A stretch of 64,000 nucleotides of DNA from Cristatella mucedo (Eukaryota; Bryozoa; Phylactolaemata; Cristatellidae): the NCBI GenBank assembly GCA_009760855.2, contig WPIO01000030.1, positions 3,362,001-3,426,000 of the forward strand, written 5' to 3'. The translations under genes and the position numbers were made by a program. A model generated the notes under the pieces. The model saw only the letters and a list, made by a program, of their open reading frames with translations. It did no database searches and was not told the DNA's origin. Below are positions 48,088-59,210 of the stretch, piece by piece. How positions within the stretch are numbered: the stretch's first letter is position 1; each line of letters begins with the position of its first letter.

Positions 48088-48222
48088 AATTAAATAAATA
48101 AATAAAATTCATTTGCATAGTGCCCTAAGAGAACCTAATCTCTATTCATGCAGGGCTCGAGCCCATGCTGTGACCAATCCTTAGTCCCGCAAGCACCTTA
48201 ACCACTGGGCCAAACCAGCTCG
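48088..48222 (-). mobile_element. SINE1 copy, minus strand
   Basis: Inverted tail (tgcatagtgccctaagagaa then cctaatctctattcatg), B-box complement (gggctcgagccca) and A-box complement (ccttaaccactgggccaaac). Preceded by (AAAT)n. Confidence 0.92.
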
Positions 48223-48779
48223 GCGATTGACCTACTACCTGACAATAATCATAATCATACTAATAATAATAGGTCGTTAGTCTAGCACCCTAAGATAACT
48301 GTATACCTATCTAGGGACTTCACGATTGCAGTATGCATACATTAACCACTACAAATGATCGCGTGAGCAGAATAAGACCTCTGAATCCGGAAAAGTGTAA
48401 TGCAAACCGTTTGTACCAGCAGGACGAGGGAAAAGGCAATGGGGGATCATCCAGTGGCCTGTGGTCTCTGGCCCCTGGATCCGGCTGGACTCGAAGGTGC
48501 AGCTGTAAATGCAACTGGAGGCAGATCACCCACGAAACCCATGTCCTTCATCGGGCGTCAGGAACGACCTATTGCTAAGGCATTATATGTGCTTTGGCAG
48601 TCTCTACAGAGCTCCTCTAAGATGGCTAAGTGGAGGGCACTCGCAATATACTGATGTCTACTAGTATTTATTCATCCCTAACAATATGGCCGACAGAGTG
48701 TGTCGGAGGACAATCAGGCCAATCATATATTGGCATCGAGGTACATAAACTGCGCATGCTGCAAGATAATAAGAGTAAC

Positions 48780-48900
48780 AATAAAATATTTGTATAGCAC
48801 CCTCAAAGAAATTAGTCTCTTTCTTGGCACTTTACATGTGCTGCAAATGAAGCATGGTCGAATCGCTAGTGGTAGCATGCTCAAGTTTATTAAACAGCAA
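48780..48900 (-). mobile_element. LINE family A 3' tail fragment, minus strand
   Basis: Hairpin complement (tagcaccctcaaagaaatta then gtctctttcttggcactt) and the beginning of the 3' UTR (gaagcatggtcgaatcgcta) are clear; it breaks off before the coding region. Confidence 0.8.
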
Positions 48901-49091
48901 TACCTCGGTCCATTGTTCGTAATAACTGCATGATCCTGCCCACTGGTCATCAAAGCCAGATATTTTCTAAACTCGTCCAGCGACTCCACAGCATTCGACA
49001 AGGTTCAAAGGCTCAAAAGAACTTCTGCCAGGTTGGTGGATTTATATTGCCTCTCAGTTTCCGGTCCAAGCAACTTCTGTTTGATGCCCTA

Positions 49092-49260
49092 TGAGCCACC
49101 CTGATTAGGTCTAGGGGTTAAGGTGCTTGCATTTAATGACCGAGGTCAAGATGCTTACCTTTGACTACCGAGGTCGGTCGCTCAAGCCCTCACATGTGAA
49201 GTGCCTAAACAGAGATTCCATTCTAGTAGGACTAAACAAATGAATTTGTTTTAATCGGGC
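49092..49260 (+). mobile_element. SINE1 copy with duplicated head segment, plus strand
   Basis: A-box-like TTAGGTCTAGGGGTTAAGGT, then a GACCGAGGTCAAGATGCTTA/ACTACCGAGGTCGGTCGCTC pair in which the middle is repeated, B-box-like GGTCGCTCAAGCCC, and tail GTGCCTAAACAGAGATTCCA. It ends in AT-rich sequence. Confidence 0.8.
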
Positions 49261-49899
49261 GACTAACTGAATCAATACAAGGTAATAACAAACGGGTCAC
49301 ACAGCAATTTTCTGACCCGACTTGCAGTATTCTTTGGATCATTTAAATTGTGAGACAAAATTTTCTGAGCTCTGAAGAACACCACGGCACACATTCTGGT
49401 CAATGATGTCGGGAATGAGATGCAATAACAGGATGCCGGCACCGACAAGTAAGGACACTGCCTTGTCTAAGAGTATGCCACAGGCAGTCTCAGCGGTAAT
49501 CCTCACCTTTTCTTTGGCTGAGGCCGTCTTTTATTTCAATAGAGCCAAGATTAGCAATTGTCATTCAAATAAAGTGAGTAGGACAAGTATTAACCATCCA
49601 GTGGGCATGGCATACTACCTAAATTATTATAACTCCCAGCTTCCTCAAGTTATACCCAGGTTCGTGGCATTCTAACCCAGTTGCCAAAAGATGGTCTCAA
49701 TGTAAGTCAGCAACCTGCCATTTGCCACCCAACTGCCATGGCTTTCAGTTACTGCTAGAGCGCCGTCAAGGAAGGTTTGTTAAAGGACAGTTCAGCTCTC
49801 GTCAGTGAAGACCAGGTCTACTCTTGTTTAGGTGCCATACGGCTGCGTCAGTTCGACTTGAGTACCCCCCCCCCAATGTTGAGCCAGATTAAATCTCAC
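49261..49899. other. Non-coding, nothing recognised
   Basis: A 90-codon plus frame at 49403 has no recognised features. A poly(C) run lies near 49865. Confidence 0.4.
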
Positions 49900-50165
49900 G
49901 CAGCCTTCACTCAATAACTACTCTCCTGCTGCCGTCTATGGCTCATCCTTTTTAGCGGTCCTGAGCTGCTACTTCCATGCTACTCATTAACTCATCTGCT
50001 CTCCTGACTGCTATGCTTCCCACCTTCTCTTTGTTGCATAAGATAAAGTCTGTTGGCTACCGAATGCGTACTGAAAGCCGCTTAGGCTGTGAGTGCGCTA
50101 TACAAACTCTCCTGCATAACACCCACACAGCCTTTATGGCTTTGCTGAGTTACAGATGGAGATAC
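49900..50165 (+). mobile_element. LINE family B 3' end, plus strand
   Basis: Matches the plus-strand copy at 60045: ctactctcctgctgccgtct, gcttcccaccttctctttgt, cgaatgcgtactgaaagccg, cttaggctgtgagtgcgcta, ending at gatacattacccaacattac (pentamer tail). Confidence 0.9.
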
Positions 50166-50902
50166 ATTACCCAACATTACTCATCCCAAGAACACAGCAT
50201 TCTTACTTATGCCAATTTATTGTTTATGAAGTGATAACAATGTGCCTTTATAAAAAAGAAGTCGTATGTCCTCGTCTGCAGATTTGTACAGTGGCCATCG
50301 CGACGGGCCCGATATGGAATAGCCAGATGCCGGCCATATCGTGGGAATCTTGCACACTTAATCAACAGTTTACGATTGTATTATGTATAGCCTCAAACTT
50401 AAAAATGATGCTGTATTTTAAAAAGTGATTTCTTTGGTTAAATTGACCAATTTCCTAGCATTTCTGCAAGTGTGGTGCCTTCCTAGTCACATTTCATACA
50501 TTTGGGAGGTAATTTCCATTACTTATTGTGGAGATAATTGCCACTTACTCCGTGGGTCACAATGCCACTCCTTACTGCACGTGCCTCAAAAAATTCTCTA
50601 GTTCAGGAGGCATAAACATCTATGGACGTGAGTGTACAAGTCGCCAGCCACCCACGCACAAGCACATAGGAGCAGCTGACACGTGTATACGCACGAGTGT
50701 CTACAGCAGTTTGCCACTGAAGTTTCACGAAAGTGCACACAGCAAGGCTAACAAGTGCACGCACACCTACCCAGTCAACCACAGTATCCCAAACGACCGG
50801 CCAATGGAAGTCAGAGCTACTTGGAAAGTGCACTCTAGCAGTCAGCACATACAAAGGCATACATACAAGCTAAATGACAACAACTACAAAAATCCACCTT
50901 AC
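50166..50902. other. Non-coding next to a minus-strand exon
   Basis: The overlapping frames at 50528-50935 and 50603-50860 show no family features. Probably intron of the minus-strand gene whose exon follows. Confidence 0.35.
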
Positions 50903-51146
50903 GTGGCATCACATGGTACGGGTATCCGGAAGTGAGCCGAGTGGCAGAGAAGGCCAACAGACCGGCTCCCTCGAGCACCGGCTCCTGCACGGAGCTCGCG
51001 TTCGACAGCTGCCAGTAGAGTGCAAAGGGCTGCCCCGGCACGACTAGACATGGCCCCGGGTTAACCTTATGCATCCACACACCGATAGGACGACTGTGAC
51101 TCAAAAGATGGATTTTGGTCAAGTGGTTACCACTCATGACCACACC
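50903..51146 (-). CDS. Exon of an unrecognised minus-strand gene
   Basis: On the minus strand, the acceptor ttgttgtctcactcag and donor GCCAC|gtaagg bound 244 bp with an open frame of 81 codons plus 1 base (phase 0 in, phase 1 out). It includes GVVMSGNHLTKIHLLSHSRP, VWMHKVNPGPCLVVPGQPFA, LYWQLSNASSVQEPVLEGAG and TRLTSGYPYHVMP. The composition, raised GC and consensus splice sites argue for a real exon. The regular hydrophobic spacing suggests beta strands; I cannot assign a family. The rest of the gene is not identified. Its 5' end may lie near 52900, back to back with TMEM120. Confidence 0.5.
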
Positions 51147-51477
51147 CTGAGTGAGACAACAAGGAGCTACACCATCAGCAGAACTCATATTTCGTTAAAT
51201 ACCCCGAAGGGATGATATGTGCAAGAAAAGCAAAAAGAATGCGCACTGTCATTAGGCGTTGAACTTCAACCTGTAAAACCACAAGCAAAGTCATTAGTCT
51301 ACTTATCTTCATGTTATCGCAAATCGACTCACTAGATTCCATCTGTCGATTAGTTCTGGCCGGTACAATAAGTGACAATGAGATACATGAGATACACCTC
51401 GAAGGAATGGCCTACGTCATTCAGCCGGCGCTTGCCCCCCCCCCCCCAATCTGCAAACCTGGAGAGCCAACAAGATT

Positions 51478-51640
51478 GAGATTTAGTTCTCGTTGGGTGC
51501 TATTGTTAGCATCACAACTGGTACATTACACCACTTCTCACAATCTGAACTAGCTCCCTATCAAGCAGCATAGTGCCTTTATTATGTTCTGTCACTGACT
51601 TGTATGCCCCATTTATCCTCTAGCTCCGGCCTATGATCCT
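51478..51640 (+). mobile_element. SINE1/LINE A tail followed by LINE A C-terminal relic
   Basis: 51478-51505 (agattgagatttagttctcg then ttgggtgctat) resembles the common tail. 51505-51640 has decayed LVASQLVHYTTSHNLN, LAPYQAA and a further SLTCMPHLSSSSGL-like stretch of LINE A C-terminus. Confidence 0.5.
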
Positions 51641-52204
51641 TATACTTCCTTTCTTATGCTGCTGACTATGTCAGCAGACTCGACACGACAATCCCTTAAA
51701 ATTGATGGCAACTGTCGGCCAAACAACATATAGCATTAAAGTACATTGCATTTTTTCTGTTTACTTTTTTCCTCAACCTTCCCAAACTGTTTCCTCTTAG
51801 CCTGATCTGTCTAAACGGTTTGCTGCATCCACCAACTGCATTCGGCCAGAATCGACATACAAAGGGCCATTTGAAGGTTGCCTACCCAAATCCACCATCA
51901 CGCTATACCTCGACATTGATTGAAGCCTCAGATGAAGCCACTATCACAATTTAGATATGGTAAAAACACCTGATCGAGTAAAACATCCAATCAAATAGTG
52001 ATGCAGTAGAAAAAAGATGTGCCGGTTAGAAGTCTTACAGCGTAAATGCTGTTTAAAATCACAAGTTTAATTCAGCGACACGACACCGGTAGCATGCCGA
52101 TTAGAAATCGGCAGGTATGCCTTGAGCACACCAACCACATTCTGCAACGAAATGGCAGAATTTCCAGTGCGTATTAGGTCGCTAGAAAGAACACAAAAGT
52201 AAAG
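51641..52204. other. Non-coding, nothing recognised
   Basis: No supported gene or repeat family. Confidence 0.4.
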
Positions 52205-52330
52205 TAAATATTAGGTGATTCAACAGCTTCATTTATATAGCGACAGAAGTGCCACGGCTCCCATCCGTGCTTGCAGGGTGGGGGGCAATAGATAGTGGTT
52301 GCTTCAGGACTCGAACCCCTGAAGTGTGAC
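52205..52330 (-). mobile_element. SINE2 copy, minus strand
   Basis: ggtgattcaacagcttcatt then tatatagcgacagaagtgcc is the inverted end; the B-box complement ggactcgaacccctg is near 52307. Confidence 0.88.
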
Positions 52331-52379
52331 CTGCTCTGTCAGATGCTATCTATCAAAGTTTTTTCAACATAGGCAGGTG

Positions 52380-53146
52380 GTCAAAGCACGCGCGACATCA
52401 ATACTTTTCGGGGTACAAAACATAGGCCGACATGGCTACCGAACGGCTTCCATGCTTCGGGCCGGACGACAGAGCTCTCAGGCCTCCCCGCCCCTCAGAG
52501 AGCCGGCTTCATTGGAAATCCTTCTCCACGTGCTCAATTATGCAAAGTAAACATAAGAAATCGAGGTCATGATAGTTGGAGCCGGGAATAGCTTAGGCCA
52601 TCACGTTGTCGTCGGCGTGCGAAACTGCTAACACCCAGGTCGGCTCGATTGAGTAACAACCAACAACGGGTGACTTCCAGCGCCGACTTAGCAAGCCAGG
52701 GACTCCCGCCTAGGCCCGGTGCATGACATGGGTATCAAAAAGGAACATCGAAAATAAATGTGAAACTTCATGGCCGCTCGGTAAGGGTTCGCAATTTTCA
52801 ATCTTACGTTGCGGTCTACCGCAGTCGTAAGATATGGCAGCTGAACTGCAGCGAACGTCTCAACGATAACTAGGTGTCTTGCATAGCCCACGAACAACAG
52901 AAACAACGCCTCCTGTCGTGGATATCAAATCGCTTGATTAAATAACGAGAAGCCAAGAGACGCCCTACCTTATCCGAGCCGCGCACTAGATCCGGCGGGT
53001 GGCCCTGCCGAGCCGGAAAAGGCTAGGACGTGCAGCCCCGGCTGAGCACTGACCTTCTGCCTCGTTACCACGCCACCTCAAGGTCGAGTAGGTGCGGTCT
53101 TAAGGCTCTCTTAATTCAACAGCTGAGCAAAGGCCGTGGCCTTCGA
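52380..53146 (+). promoter_or_regulatory. CpG-richer zone upstream of TMEM120, probable promoter and 5' UTR
   Basis: GC and CpG density rise sharply from about 52380 and stay high to the TMEM120 start codon. No TATA box is obvious. On the minus strand a frame ending LPYLTTAVDRN stops at a donor-like site (GCAAC|gtaaga at 52808), so a second gene may be transcribed leftward from here. Promoter activity is inferred from composition and position only. Confidence 0.4.
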
Positions 53147-53203
53147 ATGGATGCTGTAGACGAAGAGTGGCATGAGATAGAGAAAGAGTTCGGTGTACTA
53201 GAG
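53147..53203 (+). CDS. TMEM120: TMEM120, first coding exon
   Basis: ATG at 53147 opens MDAVDEEWHEIEKEFGVLE and ends at the donor GAG|gtatgc, phase 0. The frame extends upstream without a stop, but this ATG gives the family's usual very short N-terminus before the W-E-D/E-L-like helix (human TMEM120A: DWEDLQQDFQNIQE). TMEM120 proteins are multi-pass proteins of the inner nuclear envelope and ER with an N-terminal dimerising coiled coil; the fold of the membrane part resembles fatty-acid elongases and binds coenzyme A. TMEM120A versus TMEM120B cannot be distinguished. Exons 2 and 3 are at 53728 and 58906. Downstream exons with the membrane domain are beyond the window or unrecognised. Confidence 0.88.
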
Positions 53204-53727
53204 GTATGCGCTTGTCCAGAGCGAGTGTTTATTTGCCACTACGCCGGCTGAAGTCGGTTGTTACTACCTGCGGTAGCGGCTGCGTCGTTTTTTTCGATAA
53301 TGGGATTTTAGGGTCGTCGTTTACTTGAGACCCTCGCTTAGTGAGAGCGTCTCGGTCGCTTTTATAAGATCGCTTCTCAAGAATGCACTAGTCGTAGGCA
53401 GGAAAAAGTCCGAGCCACGTGTACAGCGCGCACGCTGTACGCAGGAGCTCCTTCGAGTTAGCCTGTCGCTTATCCTCCGATAGCCGGCCGCTTATGCATC
53501 GCTAGTCGGCCGCTTATGCATCGCTAGTCGGCCTCTCAGCCGAATGCTAAGCCCCTTTAAAAGTGCAAGCTTTGCGCGCACACCGGACTTGTCAGCGCCC
53601 GAAAGCTTACGACGAGCTCGCTTCACCGGTGACTAGCTACCGTCGGTTTGCCTTTTTCACTTTCACGAAAGTATATCAGAGAGAGAGATGCTGACTGCAC
53701 TTTGCGTCGCTCTTCGCACCTCTGCAG

Positions 53728-53846
53728 GATGTCCACAGGCAGTATCTCAAGAAGGTCAGTGAAATGAAGGATCTGCAGGCAAAATGCCTGTCGTCGGTCG
53801 CCCGTCAGAAGAGCAAGCTGAGCCAGCTGAGAGACACGCTCGGATC
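53728..53846 (+). CDS. TMEM120: TMEM120, second coding exon (coiled coil)
   Basis: Acceptor cacctctgcag, phase 0. Codes for DVHRQYLKKVSEMKDLQAKC then LSSVARQKSKLSQLRDTLG and two bases of the next codon (phase 2, donor GGATC|gtaagc). It aligns with the human coiled coil (ETHRLYRLKLEELTKLQNNC, TSSITRQKKRLQEL): the conserved C, the S-S/T pair and RQK are kept. Heptad-like spacing of Leu and Val supports a coiled coil. Confidence 0.93.
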
Positions 53847-54859
53847 GTAAGCTAGAGAGCTACGCGCCCAAGTGATCGAGCGATCGTGCCCCCATTCAAA
53901 GTTCACCGTGCTTCGTCCTGCCGCGCCCGGAATTGTGATTACTATTACGAAAATCACGCCTTGCGAATTGGCTTGGCATGTATTTACGTGAAAGCTATGC
54001 CAGCGTTGAGGTTTTTCCAGCGTCCCGAAGTAGCTGAGCGTGTATTTAGCTAAAGAGCCAGCCGAGGTGATTGGACTGGTGCGAAGCGCAGACGTAGAAT
54101 TAGGGTCTATGGGCCTGTGATGAGGTTCTTGTGTTGAACAGCCTATTTTGCGAGTTCCGTGAGCTGGCTTGAAGTTACTTGGGCCAGTGTTGTCTCGGCA
54201 GATTTAATAGAGCCTCGGTGCCCTGGCGTATGATTGTCTTTACATTTTGATTAATGCCATCTTGCCTGCTATTACATTACTGTTAGCACAATGCTGGCTA
54301 ATTGGGTATTTGTTGATGCTTGTGCAAGTAGATCGAAGTACTGCTGTACAGCAATTAATGCTGAACACTTATTGGTCCATAGCAGTGCGTTCAGTTAGCT
54401 AGAAATATGCCACGATAGAGGTTTTTGGTTTGTGGAATCTCAAGGTGTGAGTAACATGTGCCAATCGTTACGGTTTCCTCTTGTCTGTATGCTCAGTCTG
54501 CACTAGTGTTACTCTGCGGAGCATCACTCGCTAAATCAGCTTATTTAAATGCGTTCTGAATCTCAGATGTGCTTCCCATGCGGGAATGGGCAGGGCTATG
54601 ACTTGGTCCGGAAGTGGAGTAAAAAAAACATTGACATTTGCTCTCATTTAATTCCTAGTACAATAAATTGAGTGCATGCTATTCTCTCTCGCAGTTTGGC
54701 TAACACAACTGATATTGATAATCTTTTCTTGTTCAAAAATCTTGGCATGCTACTGATGAAAGGGAGGAGAGAAGCTGCAACTGATAGAACCGTTGTGTGC
54801 CTCGATTTTGTGACCTTCTATGTGATTAGGGGGAGTCGTTCAAGATTAAAAAAAATCCT
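53847..54859. other. TMEM120 intron 2, left part
   Basis: Nothing recognised. Confidence 0.5.
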
Positions 54860-54990
54860 AGCTGATTAAACAGCCTCTTTTTGTATAGCGACAGAAGAGC
54901 CTTTACGGCTATCACCACCGCTTGCAGTGGCGATAAAGGATCGCCCACTGCAGGAATCGAACCCACGACCTCGGGATTAAGGCGTGTAGT
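54860..54990 (-). mobile_element. SINE2 copy, minus strand, best preserved
   Basis: On the element strand: B box GTGGGTTCGATTCC, body CACTGCAAGCGGTGGTGATA, GCCGTAAAGGCTCTTCTGTC and end AGGCTGTTTAATCAGCT. Used as family reference. Confidence 0.92.
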
Positions 54991-56254
54991 GGGTTATACC
55001 GTGGGGAGTGATGCATTCTACATCGAAAGCTTTTGAGACAACTGCATATGCAAGCACCTAGCTAGTAGCCTTTGTAACGTTGCCACAGGGAAATTGTCAC
55101 TGAAGCTTGACCTAGGCAAGGTCAGAAAATAAAATCCACTTTGAAATTCTCAAATATGAAGCAATGCCAGATAAAATAACTTGTGAATCTAGCTTGAATT
55201 TTCTCGTGAGTAAAGGCGAGGAGTTCCACACTCTGTGATCCCGGAGTTAAAACAACCAGTCGCCTGTAATTTTGAGGCAGCTCACGTGAACACTAGCAAA
55301 ATCATTCAGCGGAGAATCTGTGCATATTCAATGGATTGTGCTTATAAAAAGTTCTACCTGCGCAGCTTCTAACTTAGCTTTAAGCAGGCATAAGAGCCTT
55401 GCCTTAAGAACAAATGGCTTCCTTTACTTGTTATTGGGCCTGTGTAGATAGTGTCAGTCATGATCTATCCCAACCTTAGCCGAACACTTTGGGGTAGACA
55501 GGATTAAGCCAAGGAGGGTTCAGACCTTGACCTTTTTAGTAGCATACAATCATAGAAAGATCAAAAGGCTCCTGTAAATCGGTCCAAGTGATTTGCCTAC
55601 CCCTATGGCCTAGCAGACCAGAGTTTGTTTGGCTTGCAGAGGCCTATGAACCTTCTTATTCAGCCCCATCAAGGATCACACGGCTGCATCATCATGATTT
55701 CAGCTGAAGGCTTCACTTTTTTGTGGTCTTTTGAGCTCGTAACATTAACATTTAGCTCGGAGCTTGTAGTCTCTAGTCTATGGAATATTGCTGCAATCTT
55801 ATTCAGGGATGCAGTGGGTCTTTGTTGCCTAATAATGCACTGGGTATAATTTATTTATGCAAATATGCACTCGGTGTAAAAAAAAATCATCGAAGTGTGG
55901 CTGAAGCTGCTGTGGCTGTAAATTCGCCTTGGTCATGAGAGGGTTTTCTACTATGCCAGGCATGCTAAAGTTATATGCAGCATGTGAAAATATCTATTGA
56001 TAGCCCAAAAAGAAGCGAATGCCGCTGGTATGTATAGGTTTAGTGAGTCGTCATCTTAGCATGATTCTTTATTACCTCACTTGTCTGGCAAGTCATAGAG
56101 GCTACCAGCTCTTCTGCTGGTAGCACATTCTAGAAGCTGAGTTTTACTGAAAAGGTCGGCTAAACAAGGAAGTCGAAGGCTAAACACCCTGCCTCGGCCG
56201 CCTGCCGATATCACTCCATTGTCATTCTACAGGGGTTCAAATCAAGCGACTGGT
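54991..56254. other. TMEM120 intron 2, middle part
   Basis: Nothing recognised. Confidence 0.45.
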
Positions 56255-56425
56255 TTGGTCACTGCCTTCGGGTCGGTCTTATTTTAGGGGTAAGATGCTC
56301 GAACTTTACTACCCAGGTTGTGGGTTCGAGTCCAGCTGGATGTAATCCTTTATTGTCTACTGCAAATGGCAGCTATAGCCGTTAAGGCTCTTCTGCTACT
56401 ATAGAAATGAGAATGCTTAATTAGC
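56255..56425 (+). mobile_element. SINE2 copy, plus strand, near full length
   Basis: A-box-like GGGGTAAGATGCTCGAAC, near-perfect B box GTGGGTTCGAGTCC at about 56320, body CTACTGCAAATGGCAGCTAT, end TTAAGGCTCTTCTGCTACTA and the final AATTAGCT. Confidence 0.9.
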
Positions 56426-56436
56426 TAACCTTTACT

Positions 56437-56625
56437 GCATCAGTACCAAACAAAGATTCGTCAAAAAGTTCTTTACTCAACTTATAATTGACCAAGCAAG
56501 TTGGACTTCAAAGCTCAAATACTCTGCTTGGAGGTCGGTACATTCAGCAGCAAGATAGTGACCCTAAGCACACTTTCAGGCCGTAGAAGTACTTTTTGAC
56601 GAATCCTTGCTTGGTGCTGATGCAC
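56437..56625. mobile_element. Possible Tc1/mariner relic with inverted arms
   Basis: 56437-56473 and 56588-56624 are inverted copies of about 37 bp (left arm ccaaacaaagattcgtcaaa; right arm tttgacgaatccttgcttgg). Between them plus-strand codons read YIQQQDSDPKHTFRP and then a stop, resembling the second-aspartate region of Tc1-type transposases (FQQDNDPKHT). Too short to name the element. It may be a miniature or deleted copy. Confidence 0.4.
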
Positions 56626-57544
56626 TCCGCCAGGCAGCAACCCAGCTGCTACCTCAGAGACCCTATTGGAAACCGGTCTCCCTCTTGATGTATCACTCGT
56701 GGCTCTTGTGCCACAGGCTATTGGTCTCGTGGATTATGCCCAACCTTAGGGAGGGGCCGGTGTCCAATAGCATACCTCTGATCATTAATCATGCTTAGTT
56801 GAGCCTCAGCCGCACAAATGCTCTATCATAGCTCTAGCATACGGCCTATGCCATCCCTCTAACACACTGTCTGAACTGTCATTGTCGCGTAGTCATCCAA
56901 CTCATTTCCCTCCTGTGCGTTTGTTACCTTTGAGCACTTTCGTTACAAAACATTGCTGGCATAACCTCTGCAGAACATTCGGTTATGCCCTGTCGTAAGT
57001 TCAAGTATCCTAGCAACACTTTTCGAAGTGCAAATATGTTCTTCGAGGCTTGTGTTTTTATGGCCTTGTCATTCCGATCGTTGGGGCAGCTTTAGCGCTC
57101 TCTTGGCTCCATTGTACAGAGTTGCAACTGCTCCTTAATAGTGCAGCCCTCTTGCATTGCCCGCCCCTCAGTGCTTGTTCGAAACTCTACAATCTCCAAT
57201 ATTGGTGCAAAGGAAAGCAATCTATGCTAGCTTTTCCGGGAAATGGCACTGTGTAAATACAATCATTTGATTTACGTGCCATTTTAGCCAGGTTCATCAT
57301 CAGTGATTGCTTAGACGTCATTTTTAAGCATATTTTCTGCTTTGAGAAGTCGTTTTCTATTATAATACCTGCTTCTGCTCATGAATGCAATGAGAACTAG
57401 TTTATTTAGTATGGATTGATACTAGGAATCACACAGAATGATGAGTCTGAGCCAGTTCCATCAGAGAGGCCTTTAAATAAAATTTGCCCTGTTCCAGCAA
57501 TTGCTTAAACTTTTGACTGTCCCTGTGAATATGGACAAACATTC
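56626..57544. other. TMEM120 intron 2, nothing recognised
   Basis: Chance frames only. Confidence 0.4.
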
Positions 57545-57660
57545 ATACATGCATGCATGCATGCATGCATGTATGTATACATACATGCACCTATGCATGC
57601 ATGCATACATACATGCATGCATGTGTGCATGCATACATACATGCATTCATACATACATTT
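57545..57660. repeat. (ATGC/ATAC)n tetranucleotide array
   Basis: Runs of CATG and CATA tetramers with 4-bp period over about 115 bp. Self-complementary (GCATGC words). Confidence 0.95.
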
Positions 57661-57668
57661 CGTTAACA

Positions 57669-57676
57669 GACACACA

Positions 57677-57756
<80 letters not shown>

Positions 57757-57760
57757 CACA
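57669..57760. repeat. (CA)n followed by (TA)n microsatellite
   Basis: About 35 CA units are followed by a short (TA)n at 57741-57755. Confidence 0.97.
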
Positions 57761-58905
57761 TATAACGATTTCTTCAAAATGTGAATGTATGTATATTAAC
57801 CGGTGAATATATATGATTTGCATGCATATTCTTGCCCACCCACTACGTGTGAACACCTTGGATCTGTTTTTGATGTTTGATGTTTCTGATCTTTTTTCCA
57901 CCTTTACGCTTTAATCTTACCCCCTGCCCTTCTTATTTTTGCCATTTGGAAAATTTCGTGCTAATTATAAAGCATTTTGAGTATTTTGTGTAATCTACTT
58001 CTACCCCATTCATATTTATGCATGTATTTGTTATACTTAAAGTGTTACTATAATAGCACCCTTATCAAACCCGGAGTAAGACTTGTGCTTGTGCACTTGT
58101 AGCATTCAGATGCTCCGGCAGCTACAGTGATAACTCTGATGTGTGGGAGGGAAGAACGAATGCTATTGGAATGAATATTGTTATTAATGCGATTGGGCTA
58201 ACTTGCTGCCAGCATTTTTAGCTTTGGGTAGTAGGCGTGATTAGCAGTTGCAGACACATGATTGGGATTCATTGTGTGTACGTGTGTGAGTGTGTGTTGT
58301 GCATGCTTGTACTTCTTAATTTTCTTCACTTTTTTGGCTTACCACCGAAAGTGCATTTGCATCGCCAAGTTGTCGACGTTTTAGATTGTTTTCATACTGA
58401 TATGATCTTTGCTCTTTTTTTTACGTACGATGCAAATGTTGATGATTTTTAGGAAGCCACACGCTAGCACAGATGTCTCATTGCACGCTAGCTATATGCA
58501 TCTGAGGGTTTCGTAGGGTGGTCTGAGAGTACCAAAAAGTTGTGATTATTCCTGCTAAGAACTGTGAAGTTTGGCTTTTATTCTGTTATCGGCTATGCTT
58601 GCCAATTTTTGAGTTGCTTGCCATAACTTCAACAATTTCTGCTTGCGTTTTAAAGCTACTCTAATACCCGACCTGTTTTTAATAGAATCTGCTTTGGCCA
58701 TAGAATCACCCTTTAGGCGCTTATGTGAGCTGCAGTTGTATGAGTTGTATGGATCCTCTCGTGGCTGGTGCATACCAGTTTACCCCAGTTGTGTGGCACT
58801 CTTTCTATGGCGTACCACTCTCGATGGTGTGCCTCTCCCGTTGGCGTGCTTACCTTCATTCTGCTTGCCTAGTGTGTCTGCTTATTATATGTGGTTGCAT
58901 CGTAG
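57761..58905 (+). other. TMEM120 intron 2, right part
   Basis: Nothing recognised. It ends with the acceptor tggttgcatcgtag. Confidence 0.45.
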
Positions 58906-59028
58906 ACTACAGAAAGCGCTGCCGAGCACTGGTGATGAGTCAATGAAAAGCAAAGAGTTGCTACTGAAGATTGAGGACAAAAGGGCAAGTCTGGTCGCCA
59001 TAGAGGATCATCTACCTCATAAAAACGG
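58906..59028 (+). CDS. TMEM120: TMEM120, third coding exon
   Basis: The first base completes the split serine codon from exon 2, then LQKALPSTGDESMKSKELLL, KIEDKRASLVAIEDHLPHKN, and two bases (donor ACGG|gtaagc, phase 2). The end matches the human MEAYLPKKNG that precedes the first conserved membrane-proximal segment (LYLSLVLG). That segment was not found in the rest of the window, so the next exon lies beyond 64000 or is missed. The open frame reaching back to 58643 is intron read-through. Confidence 0.92.
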
Positions 59029-59210
59029 GTAAGCGTGATTTCAGCCTATTGGTGAAGTGCTATTATTTTTTGTTTTTAGACTTCAGTTGCTCTATGATGC
59101 TATGCTACACGTGGCTTCCTGACAGCAAGTCATAAAGCGCACGATAGGCAGTACGTTGTGCTGACTCTGTAGGATGTTAGACAGCTCCGAAAGTGAATAG
59201 CCTACTTTAA

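Noticed and set aside
48376-48513. Minus-strand segment with acceptor-like tgcatttacag and donor-like gtacaaac (LHLRVQPDPGARDHRPLDDP)
   Set aside because: Several alternative frames are equally open and splice signals are weak; not enough to call an exon.
56315-56335. GTGGGTTCGAGTCC as a possible tRNA gene
   Set aside because: The flanking sequence lacks a cloverleaf and recurs in other SINE2 copies.
57545-57660. Regular spaced repeats considered as a CRISPR-like array
   Set aside because: 4-bp period without unique spacers, in an animal genome; a plain microsatellite.
57501-57901. Met-His-Ala-Cys and Cys-Val frames on both strands
   Set aside because: Translations of the ATGC and CA arrays.
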